Virus record (IMG/VR): IMGVR_UViG_3300042542_004947
Span: 1 to 62,118 of that record
DNA: 62,118 bases
Strand: one strand, 5' to 3'
Source: a virus
Numbering within the stretch: position 1 is the stretch's first letter; each line of letters opens with the position of its first letter. The translations under genes were made by a program, and so were the position numbers. The notes under the pieces are model-generated. The model ran no database searches, had not been told where the DNA came from, and saw nothing but the letters and a program-made list of their open reading frames with translations. Positions 1 to 9,168 of the stretch are shown here, one piece after another.

Positions 1-2
1 TT

Positions 3-1916
3 AACTTAGAATTTTTATATGATTCTTTAGACGATAATACAAAAAAATTAATGAATACAGTCACTCTTCTTAATAAGAAAATAAAAAACTTAAAAGATAA
101 AAGAGCATCTTTAGAAAAGAGAATAGATAATTTACTTTTTTCTAATTCAAATACAGACGGATATTTTTATTCTTTTAGTGATTCATTTGCAACTTTAGAT
201 AATGTTGACCTTTCTTTTACTAATGCTTTTGTTGATACAGAAAATAGAAAAGTAACACTTCCTAAATTAAAATCATCTGCACTTGACTTTAATGCACCTG
301 GTAAAATAAACACTACTAATATTACATATTCAATTTATTTTGACGGGGCAACTATAGAAGAGTCCAAGCAACTTCCGGACTATAATAATATTTTAGATGG
401 ACTTACAAACACTAAATGTGAAGTTACGCATTCATCTAACAGGATAGGCTCATGTGCGATGGTCATCAACATACCATTATCCACCCCTTTTATCGTTTCA
501 AAAGTAGATGGAAAATTAGCTACTAGTTCTCCAATAACTATAATCGCTGAGATAATAGATGCCCTCACTATTGGAAATTCACAGTTTAGAAGAAAACAAT
601 CCAATAGCGACTACGATAGATTCTCCTTTGATTTTTCACCACAAAGTTCTGGAGCAATAAAAATAACTCTTATTAAAAATGAACCAGATCAAATAGGTGA
701 TTCAGCAGACCCAAGTAAAAAATACAAATATAACTTTATAATTAGAGACCTAATAGTTAGTGGTCAATATTATGATGCTAGTGCAGTAGTTGTTTCTTCC
801 CCACTATCTATACCTTCTGGAGATGCTAATAAGGTTATAGACGCAGTTAGCATAGAGGCAGTTAATGGAAACCCTTCTGTTGGAGATGTTACATTTTTTG
901 TGGCAGAAGACGTTCCTGGAGCTACTAGCCTTTCTGATTTTAGTTGGATACCAATATCTTCTTCCGCTACAAATGATCCATCTTACGATCAAGTAGTTTC
1001 ATTTGATAAATCAGTTAAAAGTTTTTTTAACATAAAATCAAACCCATCAGACAATGACATAAGACTCTATCCATTGTCGACTGATTCAAATTTATCGCTA
1101 CGTAACCCAAGCACTTCTATATATAATGGAATATCTTCTTATAGGATTGGTTCTATACCAAATAATATAGAAATATACAGTCCTTATATATTGGATGCAA
1201 TTAATAATTTTTCTTTTAAATACGTTTCTTATGTGTCTGGACTTTACTTAGATAAAAATAGATGGTCAGAAATTTTAAATAAAAAAGATCCAAATGTTAA
1301 TATATTTGAACCTGGTAATATTGAAATTACAAATTCGCCATCAATTCCAATAGCATTAAATCTAAATTCGATAAGTGGATACCTACAAACATCACTGCTG
1401 GTAGATCAAGAAACAATAGTTAATAATGTTATTTCTAAATCTGGAAACGCAGTTGATTGGAATGTAGCAATCTTTTTAAACGGAACACTAGTTGCTGATA
1501 TCCAAAGTGGTTTACCGTCTAAAGAAATTTCATGGAATTTTATACCAGGAATAAATAATATTGTAGTAACATTTGATGCAGAAGGTAATTCATCTGGTTC
1601 TATCTCGTTAATGTCAGGTGTGTCCATATCTAACTATGGCACACCTTTTTTAAATTACTATAGCTATGTTGATCCTTTTGACTTTAGAGTCAATAGAAGT
1701 TCTGAAGACAATGTATTTACTTTGGATACTTACCTCGGAAATAGAGAGATTATTAGTAGAAAATATATTCAAAATAATTCTAGAATTGTATATAGATCAA
1801 ATGATACTAGAAAAATAGAAGCCATAAGATTTAGGGCAAATATAACAAGATTCTCAAACCCATTTGGAACCCCAAGTCTTGAGTCTTACAGAGTAAAATT
1901 TAAAAACAGCATATAG
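3..1916 (+). CDS. virion structural protein, 5' end outside the window
   Basis: The reading frame is open back to the first bases of the window, so the ATG at 51 is probably internal and the gene is cut by the window edge. The visible part starts with a short Lys-rich coiled coil (LLNKKIKNLKDKRASLEKR), then becomes Ser/Asn/Ile-rich and beta-like to the end. Its C-terminus (ESYRVKFKNSI) resembles that of the gene at 2323, whose last residues are SDLIINYN; this type of ending is common in baseplate and tail accessory proteins. It leads a three-gene run with very short spacing. The virion role is inferred from context; the exact function is unknown. Confidence 0.6.
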   Translation, partial: NLEFLYDSLDDNTKKLMNTVTLLNKKIKNLKDKRASLEKRIDNLLFSNSNTDGYFYSFSDSFATLDNVDLSFTNAFVDTENRKVTLPKLKSSALDFNAPGKINTTNITYSIYFDGATIEESKQLPDYNNILDGLTNTKCEVTHSSNRIGSCAMVINIPLSTPFIVSKVDGKLATSSPITIIAEIIDALTIGNSQFRRKQSNSDYDRFSFDFSPQSSGAIKITLIKNEPDQIGDSADPSKKYKYNFIIRDLIVSGQYYDASAVVVSSPLSIPSGDANKVIDAVSIEAVNGNPSVGDVTFFVAEDVPGATSLSDFSWIPISSSATNDPSYDQVVSFDKSVKSFFNIKSNPSDNDIRLYPLSTDSNLSLRNPSTSIYNGISSYRIGSIPNNIEIYSPYILDAINNFSFKYVSYVSGLYLDKNRWSEILNKKDPNVNIFEPGNIEITNSPSIPIALNLNSISGYLQTSLLVDQETIVNNVISKSGNAVDWNVAIFLNGTLVADIQSGLPSKEISWNFIPGINNIVVTFDAEGNSSGSISLMSGVSISNYGTPFLNYYSYVDPFDFRVNRSSEDNVFTLDTYLGNREIISRKYIQNNSRIVYRSNDTRKIEAIRFRANITRFSNPFGTPSLESYRVKFKNSI

Positions 1917-1924
1917 GAAACATC

Positions 1925-2320
1925 ATGGCAATAACTTATACGGAATTTAAAAGAATTATACAACCTCTATTTCAAAGGTACAGAAACACATTTAGGGGTC
2001 CACGTAGCTCGGCTAAAGAAAATCTAGAGATGAATAAAATGTTAATTGATCTCAAAAAATTAGACGAAAAAGCTGACTATTTAAAAAATAAAACTTATTC
2101 AGATATTCAAATTTTAGTTGGACAAGTTGACCCAGAGCAGGTTCAGATTCATGACGATTATGAGGATGGCAAGTACTATAGGTTTGACGATGTCATCTTT
2201 GAGTTTTTTGGCGATGGCGCCACCCCTGATTACCTAGAAATAGATACTACTTCTACCGTATCTTCAAAATTGTCTAGAATAGCAGAAAAAGTTAAAGAAC
2301 TAGAAAATAAAAAGGTTTAA
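1925..2320 (+). CDS. hypothetical small virion-associated protein
   Basis: A 131-residue protein starting 8 bases after the previous stop and ending 2 bases before the next gene, so co-transcribed with two likely virion genes. The N-terminal half is basic and helical (FKRIIQPLFQRYRNTFRGP); the C-terminal half is acidic and aromatic and ends in a Lys/Glu-rich helix. I do not recognise a family. Placement between two large beta-rich proteins suggests an assembly or tail component, but that is only context. Confidence 0.55.
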   Translation: MAITYTEFKRIIQPLFQRYRNTFRGPRSSAKENLEMNKMLIDLKKLDEKADYLKNKTYSDIQILVGQVDPEQVQIHDDYEDGKYYRFDDVIFEFFGDGATPDYLEIDTTSTVSSKLSRIAEKVKELENKKV

Positions 2321-2322
2321 AA

Positions 2323-3576
2323 ATGTCAGAATTTATATATACAAAAAGAAGAACAGCCAAATATAATGGTCCAGTTGATAGCTCTGATCACAACCTTAGG
2401 GTAGAAGAAAACTATAAAGATCTAGTTTATCTATATAATAAATTTAATGTTATAGACCAAAAACTAGGAGAAGCATTTGAGAGAGTCTTGAAGGATCATG
2501 TTTTCATAACTAGATCAGTCAAAGACTTGGATGATAGAATCCAAGCTTTAGAGGCAGCAGAAAATATGGTTTCCATATACTCCTTTAAGCAAATAGATAA
2601 TAATGCTATTCCAAATGGAGAAGTTTCTATACAATTAGATGAGATACTTTCCTTTGACCCTATATATAATATAGTAACTCTTCCAAAGATTGATGGCTCA
2701 TCGCATTCAAAATTAAAGTTTTTCACCTCAAATGAAGGTCAAATAATACCAGATTTCTTTGAAACAAGAATATCAAACAGCCTTTCAGGCGTAGATGTAC
2801 CTGGTTCCATCATAGATGGAACAAATGTATACAATGCCATATTGGATAGATCTGATAAGTATTGGAAGAGAACAGTTATCTCAAACTCAACAGCTGTAGC
2901 TGGAGCTCAAACATATTTATATGTTAAAATTCCTTCAGAGTATACCGGATCAAAAAAGAGTAATTTCATAAAGCTCAATCCATACCCAGTTTATGGAGTT
3001 GACATTATGGCAATTGAATATACTACAACTCAAAATCCAACAATGACAGAGTCTGATGTTTGGCTACCTGTAAATAGAGATAGGCTATATGATGGAACTA
3101 CAAGTGCAATAGGAAAGGTTCCACCAGGTGGTTGGACCTCTATAGGCTCTGATTTCATTTTAAATTCTGGTCCAATTGGTTTTTACTTCCGTGAACTTGA
3201 CATAACCGCAATAAGAATTGCGATGAGACAAAGAAATTACTTTACAGAAAACGGAAAGTATATCTACACTTATGGACTTTCGGATTTAGATGTAAGATAT
3301 GACAAATTCCTGCCATCAGGTAAAATCATATTCAAATTTGAGCCAGCAAATGGCGACACAATATCCTCGATTACAAGCGTAACTCCAAAGATATATAACG
3401 TTTCCCCAGCTCTTCTCTCTGAAGCCTTTAGCTATAGGGTTATATACAATGACGGATCAATCTATACAACCACAAATCCAGGGGCTTCAAATGCCGTATG
3501 GATAGAGATTACCCTTAATATCATGCCAGATGGAACTGCTCCAGTTTTATCAGATTTAATAATTAACTATAACTAA
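2323..3576 (+). CDS. virion structural protein
   Basis: A 417-residue protein with a helical, coiled-coil-like N-terminus (residues about 20-85, EENYKDLVYLYNKFNV onward) followed by a long beta-rich region with repeated Thr/Ser/Pro/Gly turns. It ends in a fibronectin-like strand (PVLSDLIINYN), the kind of C-terminus seen in baseplate-wedge and tail proteins. Architecture and ending parallel the protein encoded at 3-1916, so the two are probably related parts of one structure. The assignment as a structural protein is inference from architecture and neighbours. Confidence 0.6.
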   Translation: MSEFIYTKRRTAKYNGPVDSSDHNLRVEENYKDLVYLYNKFNVIDQKLGEAFERVLKDHVFITRSVKDLDDRIQALEAAENMVSIYSFKQIDNNAIPNGEVSIQLDEILSFDPIYNIVTLPKIDGSSHSKLKFFTSNEGQIIPDFFETRISNSLSGVDVPGSIIDGTNVYNAILDRSDKYWKRTVISNSTAVAGAQTYLYVKIPSEYTGSKKSNFIKLNPYPVYGVDIMAIEYTTTQNPTMTESDVWLPVNRDRLYDGTTSAIGKVPPGGWTSIGSDFILNSGPIGFYFRELDITAIRIAMRQRNYFTENGKYIYTYGLSDLDVRYDKFLPSGKIIFKFEPANGDTISSITSVTPKIYNVSPALLSEAFSYRVIYNDGSIYTTTNPGASNAVWIEITLNIMPDGTAPVLSDLIINYN

Positions 3577-3594
3577 AAAGTTGCCATTTGGCAA

Positions 3595-3604
3595 TTACTA
3601 TAAA
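3595..3604 (+). promoter_or_regulatory. TTACTATA-type late promoter element
   Basis: TTACTATAAA ends about 30 bases before the ATG at 3635, with a strong TAAGGAG ribosome site between. It directly follows a small palindrome (TTGCCATTTGGCAA). The same element recurs upstream of most late-type genes in the window. No -35 box is visible. Confidence 0.6.
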
Positions 3605-3634
3605 CAATAAGAATTTATCCTAAGGAGAATATAA

Positions 3635-4261
3635 ATGGCTACTTTTTATGTTGGCCCCAGACCAGTTTTGAAGGGCCAAAACACCAATCAGATGGTGAAC
3701 CCTTATACTAGCATGTCCGGGAAAGCTAAGGGCACTGGAACTTATTCCTACTACCCACTGTATAGCACAAGCCATGTATTGGACGGTGCTCCTGATAATC
3801 ATTTTGCCCCTGGAACTGGGCAATTTCCTGGCAATAGATTTCTATCCCAGGTATTTAACGGGACAACCCTCTACGTACATCCGCTTTCTGGAACATTCCC
3901 AGATGGAACTGCAACATACGATGGTGCTAGATTCCGTCCAATGGAGTACAAGGGTCTAGCTGGAGCTGCAGCTTTTCCATCAGGTTTTGGTCATGCTGAT
4001 AGAGTAAGTGATTACAGCTACAACAACAATATTTTCGACGGAGTGCCGTCTGCTGATATATTTGCTAATACAGGCCATGCTGCAAGAACAGAAGCACAAG
4101 GTGCGCCATCTTCTTTTGGAGTTTTCAAACCAGAAGAATTCCAAGGTGTGACAAGTTCTAAGATATTTACAGTTGGATATGGTCAGGCTAATACGACGGG
4201 TGATTATGGAAGAGAAAAAGTTCAAGAGTATTTCGGCGTACCATCTGCAAAAGCTCTCTAA
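3635..4261 (+). CDS. repeat-containing virion protein
   Basis: A 208-residue Gly/Tyr/Phe-rich protein with its own late-type element and a strong TAAGGAG ribosome site, so probably made in large amounts. It contains degenerate repeats of a Phe-x-Gly-Val-(Pro/Thr)-Ser-(Ala/Ser) unit (FDGVPSADIF, FQGVTSSKIF, YFGVPSAKAL), plus FRPMEYKGLAGAAAF earlier. The repeats and low charge fit a decoration, tube or sheath-associated protein, but I cannot name the family. Confidence 0.55.
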   Translation: MATFYVGPRPVLKGQNTNQMVNPYTSMSGKAKGTGTYSYYPLYSTSHVLDGAPDNHFAPGTGQFPGNRFLSQVFNGTTLYVHPLSGTFPDGTATYDGARFRPMEYKGLAGAAAFPSGFGHADRVSDYSYNNNIFDGVPSADIFANTGHAARTEAQGAPSSFGVFKPEEFQGVTSSKIFTVGYGQANTTGDYGREKVQEYFGVPSAKAL

Positions 4262-4514
4262 TTATTATTCTTCCCCAATACATTTAGAAAAAGATAGTAA
4301 AGTATCTGGTTTATTTGGTTGGGCAGTTTTGGTAAGCTATATTTTAGCCTATGATATATTCGCAATTAAAACAAAAAAAACAGAAACACTGACAAGATCT
4401 TTTTGGAGATTGTCAGAAGGTAAAATATCTAAAGCTCCAGTAATGGGTCTTTGGCTAGCAGTAACTTTTCACCTTATGCTTGAGAAAGATGTAAGAAGAA
4501 AAATAAATAAATGA
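4206..4514 (+). CDS. small membrane protein (actinophage type)
   Basis: Overlaps the end of the previous gene in another frame. Starts at ATG 4173, ATG 4206 or CTG 4245 are possible; I prefer 4206 but the true start is uncertain. The product has two hydrophobic segments (GLFGWAVLVSYILAYDIFAI and VMGLWLAVTFHLML). The layout W/A-V-L-x5-YD-x-FAI, then T-E-T-L-T, then W-LAVTFHL, resembles small membrane proteins found in many mycobacteriophages. Function is unknown; the position at the end of a virion operon would suit a lysis accessory. Confidence 0.55.
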   Translation: MEEKKFKSISAYHLQKLSNYYSSPIHLEKDSKVSGLFGWAVLVSYILAYDIFAIKTKKTETLTRSFWRLSEGKISKAPVMGLWLAVTFHLMLEKDVRRKINK

Positions 4515-4520
4515 GTTCTA

Positions 4521-4562
4521 GCCTCATCAAAGTAGCATACTAAATGCTATAATGATAGAGGC
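4521..4562 (+). other. structured intergenic element, possible small RNA
   Basis: A nested fold precedes the terminator. The outer arms GCCTC (4521-4525) and GAGGC (4558-4562) pair, and inside them TAGCAT-ACTAA-ATGCTA (4533-4549) forms a perfect hairpin. The downstream inner arm overlaps an extended -10 sequence, TGCTATAAT (4545-4553). A transcript starting there would run about 20 bases and enter the terminator. It could be a short RNA, a processing site or chance overlap. Confidence 0.35.
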
Positions 4563-4578
4563 GTTAAGACAAAGAAGT

Positions 4579-4608
4579 CCCGCTCTTATGAGCGGGGTTT
4601 TCTTTTTT
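4579..4608 (+). terminator. Rho-independent terminator
   Basis: CCCGCTC-TTAT-GAGCGGG is a perfect 7-bp GC-rich stem with a 4-base loop, followed by GTTTTCTTTTTT. It closes the virion operon and isolates it from the nucleotide-metabolism operon starting at 4661. Confidence 0.9.
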
Positions 4609-4660
4609 AGAAGTGGTTTTATAGGTTTGGTCATCTTTAGATGGAGATAGTTAGGATTAT

Positions 4661-5374
4661 ATGGTAATCGATGATCTCGAGAGGGTTGTCAAAGAAGATA
4701 TAATATCAGTAGACGTTGCCGATATGTACTTAAGAATCTATGTTGCGGACATTGACTGGAAGCCACACATTTCTCAGCTTTGGGTAAATACTAAGAATAA
4801 AATAGCTGACGAAGCAGAAGCCAAGAACCACATTAAAAAGGCTATTGCATGTGCAACCCTAATGCCATTTTATGATAAGTCAATCATAACAGACCCTCCT
4901 CAAAACATGTTGTTTTGGTTGCCAACTTGGGTTCAGTTTAATCAAAAAGACTGGATTGATATATATAAAAAAATGGTAAATGAAGACATTCAAATAAGAA
5001 AAAATAGAAAAAAAATGCTATCATATGGTGTGATTGAATCTATAGATTATGTCCCAATGACTAGGCAGGCTTTCAATTGGTTGTACTCAAAGTCTGAGGA
5101 TTCACACTGTGTAACGCCAGATAATAAAGCAGACATAGTTAAGAAGTTTCAAAACTTAATTAAAATTTATGGCGGTGCTGTTATATGTAACACATTCACA
5201 AAGCACGAAAAGAATATTAACAAAGTCTTGAACTGGAGAAGTGGATATTTTATAGAAAGAGAAATATATAAAGTTTATACCATGGATCAAATATGTAAAA
5301 TAAAAGAACTAGAAATATCTAAGATAGATAAAAAGTATGTCAAAATTTTAATAAAAAATAAGGAGAAATTTTAA
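4661..5374 (+). CDS. hypothetical protein upstream of RNR
   Basis: A 237-residue protein, mostly helical and Lys-rich, with many aromatic residues (MLFWLPTWVQFNQKDW). The N-terminus is acidic, the C-terminus very basic (KKYVKILIKNKEKF). Its stop is immediately followed by the ATG of the ribonucleotide reductase gene, so translation is probably coupled. I do not recognise a domain. Confidence 0.6.
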   Translation: MVIDDLERVVKEDIISVDVADMYLRIYVADIDWKPHISQLWVNTKNKIADEAEAKNHIKKAIACATLMPFYDKSIITDPPQNMLFWLPTWVQFNQKDWIDIYKKMVNEDIQIRKNRKKMLSYGVIESIDYVPMTRQAFNWLYSKSEDSHCVTPDNKADIVKKFQNLIKIYGGAVICNTFTKHEKNINKVLNWRSGYFIEREIYKVYTMDQICKIKELEISKIDKKYVKILIKNKEKF

Positions 5375-7477
5375 ATGTCTGACACAAGTATATTACACGA
5401 AATAGCTAACCAATCAATAAACACTTCAATAAAAAGCTCTTTATTTTCTTTTCACTTAAGTGATGACTTTATTTCTTCCTTTAAAGGTAAAGCTTCTCCA
5501 TTCGGATATAAAGATGCCGGTGGAAACTCTCTTGGTGAAATTACATTTCTTCGTACATACTCAAGAATAAAAGAAGATGGCACCAAGGAAACTTGGGTTG
5601 ACGTGTGTGAAAGAGTTATCAATGGAATGTACTCTCTTCAGAAAGATCATTGTAAAAAAAATAGACTTCCATGGAACGACGCAAAAGCGCAAGCTTCTGC
5701 TAAAGAAGCTTTTGATAGACTCTTTAATCTAAAGTGGACTCCACCAGGAAGAGGTCTCTGGGTGATGGGGACACCTATTGTTAATGATCAAAAAAACTCA
5801 GCTGCATTACAGAACTGTGCATTTGTTTCAACTTCGGAAATGAACAAGCATAATCCGGCTAAACCATTTGGTTTTCTTATGGAAGCATCCATGCTGGGTG
5901 TTGGCGTAGGCTTTGATGACAAGGGTGCTGATAAGGACTTCGTGATCTATGAACCCACAAAGTCTACTGTTATAGAATTGATTGAAGACAGCAGAGAAGG
6001 TTGGAGAGACTCCACTATTGCTTTAATAAATTCATATCTTAAATCAGATCAAGCTGTCATTGAATTTGACTACTCTTCAATTAGACCTTTGGGTACTCCG
6101 ATCAAAACTTTTGGTGGAACAGCATCTGGTCCAGCGCCATTAATTAAATTACATACAGCAATTAGGAATATCTTTAATGCTAGAAATGGTGAAAAGTTAA
6201 CAAGAAAAGATATTGCAGATATTGGAAACCTTATTGGTGTTTGTGTTGTTTCTGGAAACGTTCGTCGTTCTGCAGAACTTTTAATTGGTAGAATTGACGA
6301 TGAAAGTTTCTTGAATTTAAAGAATCCTGCTGTTTTTCCAGAGAGAAACTCTTATGATCCACAAAACCCAGGGTGGGGATGGATGTCTAATAACTCTGTA
6401 GAAACACATGTGGGTCAAGATTTGTCTCCTATAGTTGAAGGAATTGCCCTCAATGGTGAGCCAGGTGTTATATGGCTTGATGTGTCACGCAAGTATGGTC
6501 GCCTAGCTGATCCGCCAAATAATAAAGACTGGAGAGTAGCGGGCTACAACCCTTGCGCAGAGCAATCACTTGAGTCATATGAATGCTGCACTCTTGTAGA
6601 GACCTATTTAAATCGACACGATAACATTGAAGATTATAAGAGAACACTAAAGTTTGCCTACTTATATGCTAAGACAGTAACCCTTCTTCCAACCCATTGG
6701 GAAGAGACTAATGCTATCATGCAAAGAAACCGCAGAATAGGAACATCAATGTCAGGTGTTGCTAACTTTGCAGACAAACTTGGAATGCCAGTATTAAGAG
6801 AGTGGATGAACTCAGGCTATGCTACAATTAAAAATTACGATACAGTTTACTCTGAATGGCTTGGCATTCGTGAATCAATTAAAATGACAACAGTAAAGCC
6901 ATCCGGCACTGTGTCTATTCTTGCTGGTGAATCTCCAGGTGTACATTGGACTCCAGGTGGAGAATACTTTTTGCGAGCTGTTAGATTTTCTAATGAAGAC
7001 CCGATGCTTCCGTTATTCAAAATGGCCAACTACAACGTAGAGCCGGCAGCAGAGTCTCCAGATACAACTTCAGTTGTTTTCTTTCCAATTAAATCTGAAG
7101 CAAGAAGATCAGAGAAAGATGTAACAATCTTTGAAAAAATGGCATTAGCTGCAGCTGCTCAAAGATACTGGTCAGACAATTCAGTTTCTGTAACTATATC
7201 TTTTGATGCAGAACAAGAAAAAAAGCATGTAGGGACAGTTTTACATATGTATGATGGCCAGTTAAAAACTGTTTCATTCTTACCTCAAGGTAATCATACG
7301 TACTTGCAAATGCCGTATAGCCAAATCTCAGAAGAAGAATACAATGAGATGTCAATGAAACTATTCCCAATAGACTTCTCTGGAGTTTACGCAGGTATGG
7401 CAGCAGATGCTATTGGCGAAGCTTACTGTACTACAGATTCATGTGAGATAAAGTTTATACAAGATAATTCTAAGTAA
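5375..7477 (+). CDS. nrdJ: adenosylcobalamin-dependent ribonucleoside-triphosphate reductase (class II)
   Basis: Reduces ribonucleotides to deoxyribonucleotides using adenosylcobalamin as radical source, supplying dNTPs for phage DNA synthesis. The 700-residue length and layout match monomeric Lactobacillus-type RTPR. Visible marks are the first active-site Cys in LQNCAFV (about 148), the thiyl-radical loop NPCAEQ (392-397) with Cys394 and Glu396, a Cys pair at 404-405, and a C-terminal redox pair C-TTDS-C (685 and 690). The SGNVRRSAEL helix of this family is also present. It is the first enzyme of a dNTP block with ThyX and dCMP deaminase downstream. The host or its surroundings must supply B12. 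Confidence 0.93.
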   Translation: MSDTSILHEIANQSINTSIKSSLFSFHLSDDFISSFKGKASPFGYKDAGGNSLGEITFLRTYSRIKEDGTKETWVDVCERVINGMYSLQKDHCKKNRLPWNDAKAQASAKEAFDRLFNLKWTPPGRGLWVMGTPIVNDQKNSAALQNCAFVSTSEMNKHNPAKPFGFLMEASMLGVGVGFDDKGADKDFVIYEPTKSTVIELIEDSREGWRDSTIALINSYLKSDQAVIEFDYSSIRPLGTPIKTFGGTASGPAPLIKLHTAIRNIFNARNGEKLTRKDIADIGNLIGVCVVSGNVRRSAELLIGRIDDESFLNLKNPAVFPERNSYDPQNPGWGWMSNNSVETHVGQDLSPIVEGIALNGEPGVIWLDVSRKYGRLADPPNNKDWRVAGYNPCAEQSLESYECCTLVETYLNRHDNIEDYKRTLKFAYLYAKTVTLLPTHWEETNAIMQRNRRIGTSMSGVANFADKLGMPVLREWMNSGYATIKNYDTVYSEWLGIRESIKMTTVKPSGTVSILAGESPGVHWTPGGEYFLRAVRFSNEDPMLPLFKMANYNVEPAAESPDTTSVVFFPIKSEARRSEKDVTIFEKMALAAAAQRYWSDNSVSVTISFDAEQEKKHVGTVLHMYDGQLKTVSFLPQGNHTYLQMPYSQISEEEYNEMSMKLFPIDFSGVYAGMAADAIGEAYCTTDSCEIKFIQDNSK

Positions 7478-7486
7478 GAGGTTTTA

Positions 7487-7852
7487 GTGTCTGAATTTGA
7501 AAATGAAGATATAGATAAAATGTTTGAAGCAATAATTTCTTCTGATGATTTAGATGGAATTAAATCTTCTTCAATAGAAGGAATAATAAATGTAGAAAAT
7601 GTATCTATAGAATCTCTTCTTAAGGAATTTACTTTAATTTTTCAATCTATTTCTAGAGCTGCAGTTCATGTAGGAGACTTAATGTTTAATTATCTTTCTG
7701 TAGAAGATTATTCTACAGATCAAGAGTTAAAAGAAATTCTTGGAAATATATACAAGCTAACAGAAGACTTAGATGAATACATGGTAGAATTAATGTTTGA
7801 AGATACTTTTGATGATCTTGAATTAGACGAAGGTGAAGAAGATGATGAGTGA
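7487..7852 (+). CDS. hypothetical acidic protein
   Basis: A 121-residue, strongly acidic protein beginning at GTG 9 bases after nrdJ and overlapping thyX by about 11 bases. It reads as a bundle of amphipathic helices and ends in a Glu/Asp tail (DDLELDEGEEDDE). No family is recognised. Tight coupling to nrdJ and thyX suggests a link to nucleotide metabolism. Confidence 0.55.
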   Translation: MSEFENEDIDKMFEAIISSDDLDGIKSSSIEGIINVENVSIESLLKEFTLIFQSISRAAVHVGDLMFNYLSVEDYSTDQELKEILGNIYKLTEDLDEYMVELMFEDTFDDLELDEGEEDDE

Positions 7853-8552
7853 TAAAAATATAATTAAAGTATTAGACAATGGCTACGTAAGACTAGTCGA
7901 TCATATGGGTTCAGATTTATCTGTAGTCAATGCTGCCAGAGCTTCCTTTGCTAAAGAAAGCGAAGCTTTTACGACACAAGATGCTAGACTAATTGATTTT
8001 CTTGCTAGAGAGAATCACATGTCTCCTTTCCGTCACGCATTCATGACTTTTGAATTTAAAGCCCCGTTAATGGTTGCAAGACAGCATTGGAAATATGTAG
8101 TTGGCTCAGATCATACTATGGATTCATGGAACGAATCCTCAAGAAGATATGTGACGATGGAACCTGACTTCTATGTTCCAAAGGCTGATGGATGGAGACT
8201 TGCTCCAGAAGATAAAAAACAAGGATCTGCTGGAATATGTGATCCATTTACTGGGGCAACACTAACCGAGCAACTAGTAAGATACATAGAGCAGGGTGAA
8301 GCATTTTATAATCTAGCCATGCAGTCTGGCATTGCTCCAGAGCAGGCGAGATTATTCCTACCGGCTTACTCAATGAATGTAGTCTACAGATGGTCATGCA
8401 GTCTTCAGTCAGCATGTCTGTTCCTAGTCCAAAGATTAGAAGAAGCAGCACAAGAAGAAATTAGAGTATATGCAGAAGCTACTCTGAAACTAATTAAAGA
8501 CTTATACCCCGTCTCCATTGAGGCCTTAATAGGGAAGTACTCTTATGTTTAG
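7842..8552 (+). CDS. thyX: flavin-dependent thymidylate synthase
   Basis: Converts dUMP to dTMP with FAD, NADPH and methylene-tetrahydrofolate. The N-terminal signature (DLSVVNAARASF), the FRHAFMTFEFKAP segment and the substrate-binding S-W-N-E-S-S-R-R-Y segment identify ThyX. The usual RHRxxS core is not present: the sequence is ARQHWKYVVGSDHTMDSWNES, so the central His-Arg is replaced by a Lys-Tyr-Val-Val-Gly-Ser insertion. I place the start at the double ATG 7842/7845, where GGTGAAGAA precedes. It sits between nrdJ and dCMP deaminase. Confidence 0.9.
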   Translation: MMSDKNIIKVLDNGYVRLVDHMGSDLSVVNAARASFAKESEAFTTQDARLIDFLARENHMSPFRHAFMTFEFKAPLMVARQHWKYVVGSDHTMDSWNESSRRYVTMEPDFYVPKADGWRLAPEDKKQGSAGICDPFTGATLTEQLVRYIEQGEAFYNLAMQSGIAPEQARLFLPAYSMNVVYRWSCSLQSACLFLVQRLEEAAQEEIRVYAEATLKLIKDLYPVSIEALIGKYSYV

Positions 8553-8712
8553 TAGCCTTTTACTAATTATTCTTTTTTCCATTATGATTAATTGGATAAT
8601 TAGCCTATCTATAATGGCGCAAATATCTTCAAATAAAAAAACAAGATATAGATTTATAGCACTTTCAGCGTTGTCCTCTCTGCTAACTGGTTATATAATA
8701 TACCTATTATGA
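8545..8712 (+). CDS. small two-span membrane protein
   Basis: A 55-residue ORF whose ATG overlaps the thyX stop by 8 bases and whose TGA overlaps the next ATG (ATGA). It has two hydrophobic stretches (SSLLLIILFSIMINWIISLS and FIALSALSSLLTGYIIYLL) around a short basic loop (SNKKTRYR). The double overlap strongly supports translation. Function is unknown. Confidence 0.7.
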   Translation: MFSSLLLIILFSIMINWIISLSIMAQISSNKKTRYRFIALSALSSLLTGYIIYLL

Positions 8713-9167
8713 GTTACGGTGAGTTAACAAGAAAAGATCTGCAATATATGCAGATGTGCTATAGCTCTTCTACCATATTTTCAACATGTGGTAAGAAAAA
8801 GTATGCTGCTTTATTAGTGGACGATTTTGGTCACATAGTCGGGTTTGGTTATAATGGTGGGCCAAGAAATTCAGTACACTGTGAGGACGGAGGCTGTCCA
8901 CGATTTACTGACATGTCACCAAGTGGAAGCAACTATGATAACTGTATAGCTGTTCACGCAGAAGCCAATGCTTTTTTACATTCAGACTATAGCGCTAGAC
9001 CAATCAAGCTTTACGTAAACGGTCCTCCATGTTTAACTTGCGCAAAGTTAATAGTGAACAGTACAGTTAGAGACGTCTATTATGTTGCTGATGAAGAATA
9101 TTCAAATTGGGATGAAGTAGAAAAATTCATGAATACTTCTGGCATTAAAACATATAAGGTAAAATAA
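8709..9167 (+). CDS. dCMP deaminase
   Basis: Deaminates dCMP to dUMP, feeding ThyX. The catalytic zinc site is visible as HAEAN (His and catalytic Glu) and PPCLTCAK (two Cys). An additional Cys/His-rich insert (HCEDGGCPR) matches the second zinc site of T4-type dCMP deaminases. The length of 152 residues is normal. It starts in an ATGA overlap with the small membrane-protein gene. Confidence 0.92.
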   Translation: MSYGELTRKDLQYMQMCYSSSTIFSTCGKKKYAALLVDDFGHIVGFGYNGGPRNSVHCEDGGCPRFTDMSPSGSNYDNCIAVHAEANAFLHSDYSARPIKLYVNGPPCLTCAKLIVNSTVRDVYYVADEEYSNWDEVEKFMNTSGIKTYKVK

Positions 9168-9168
9168 A

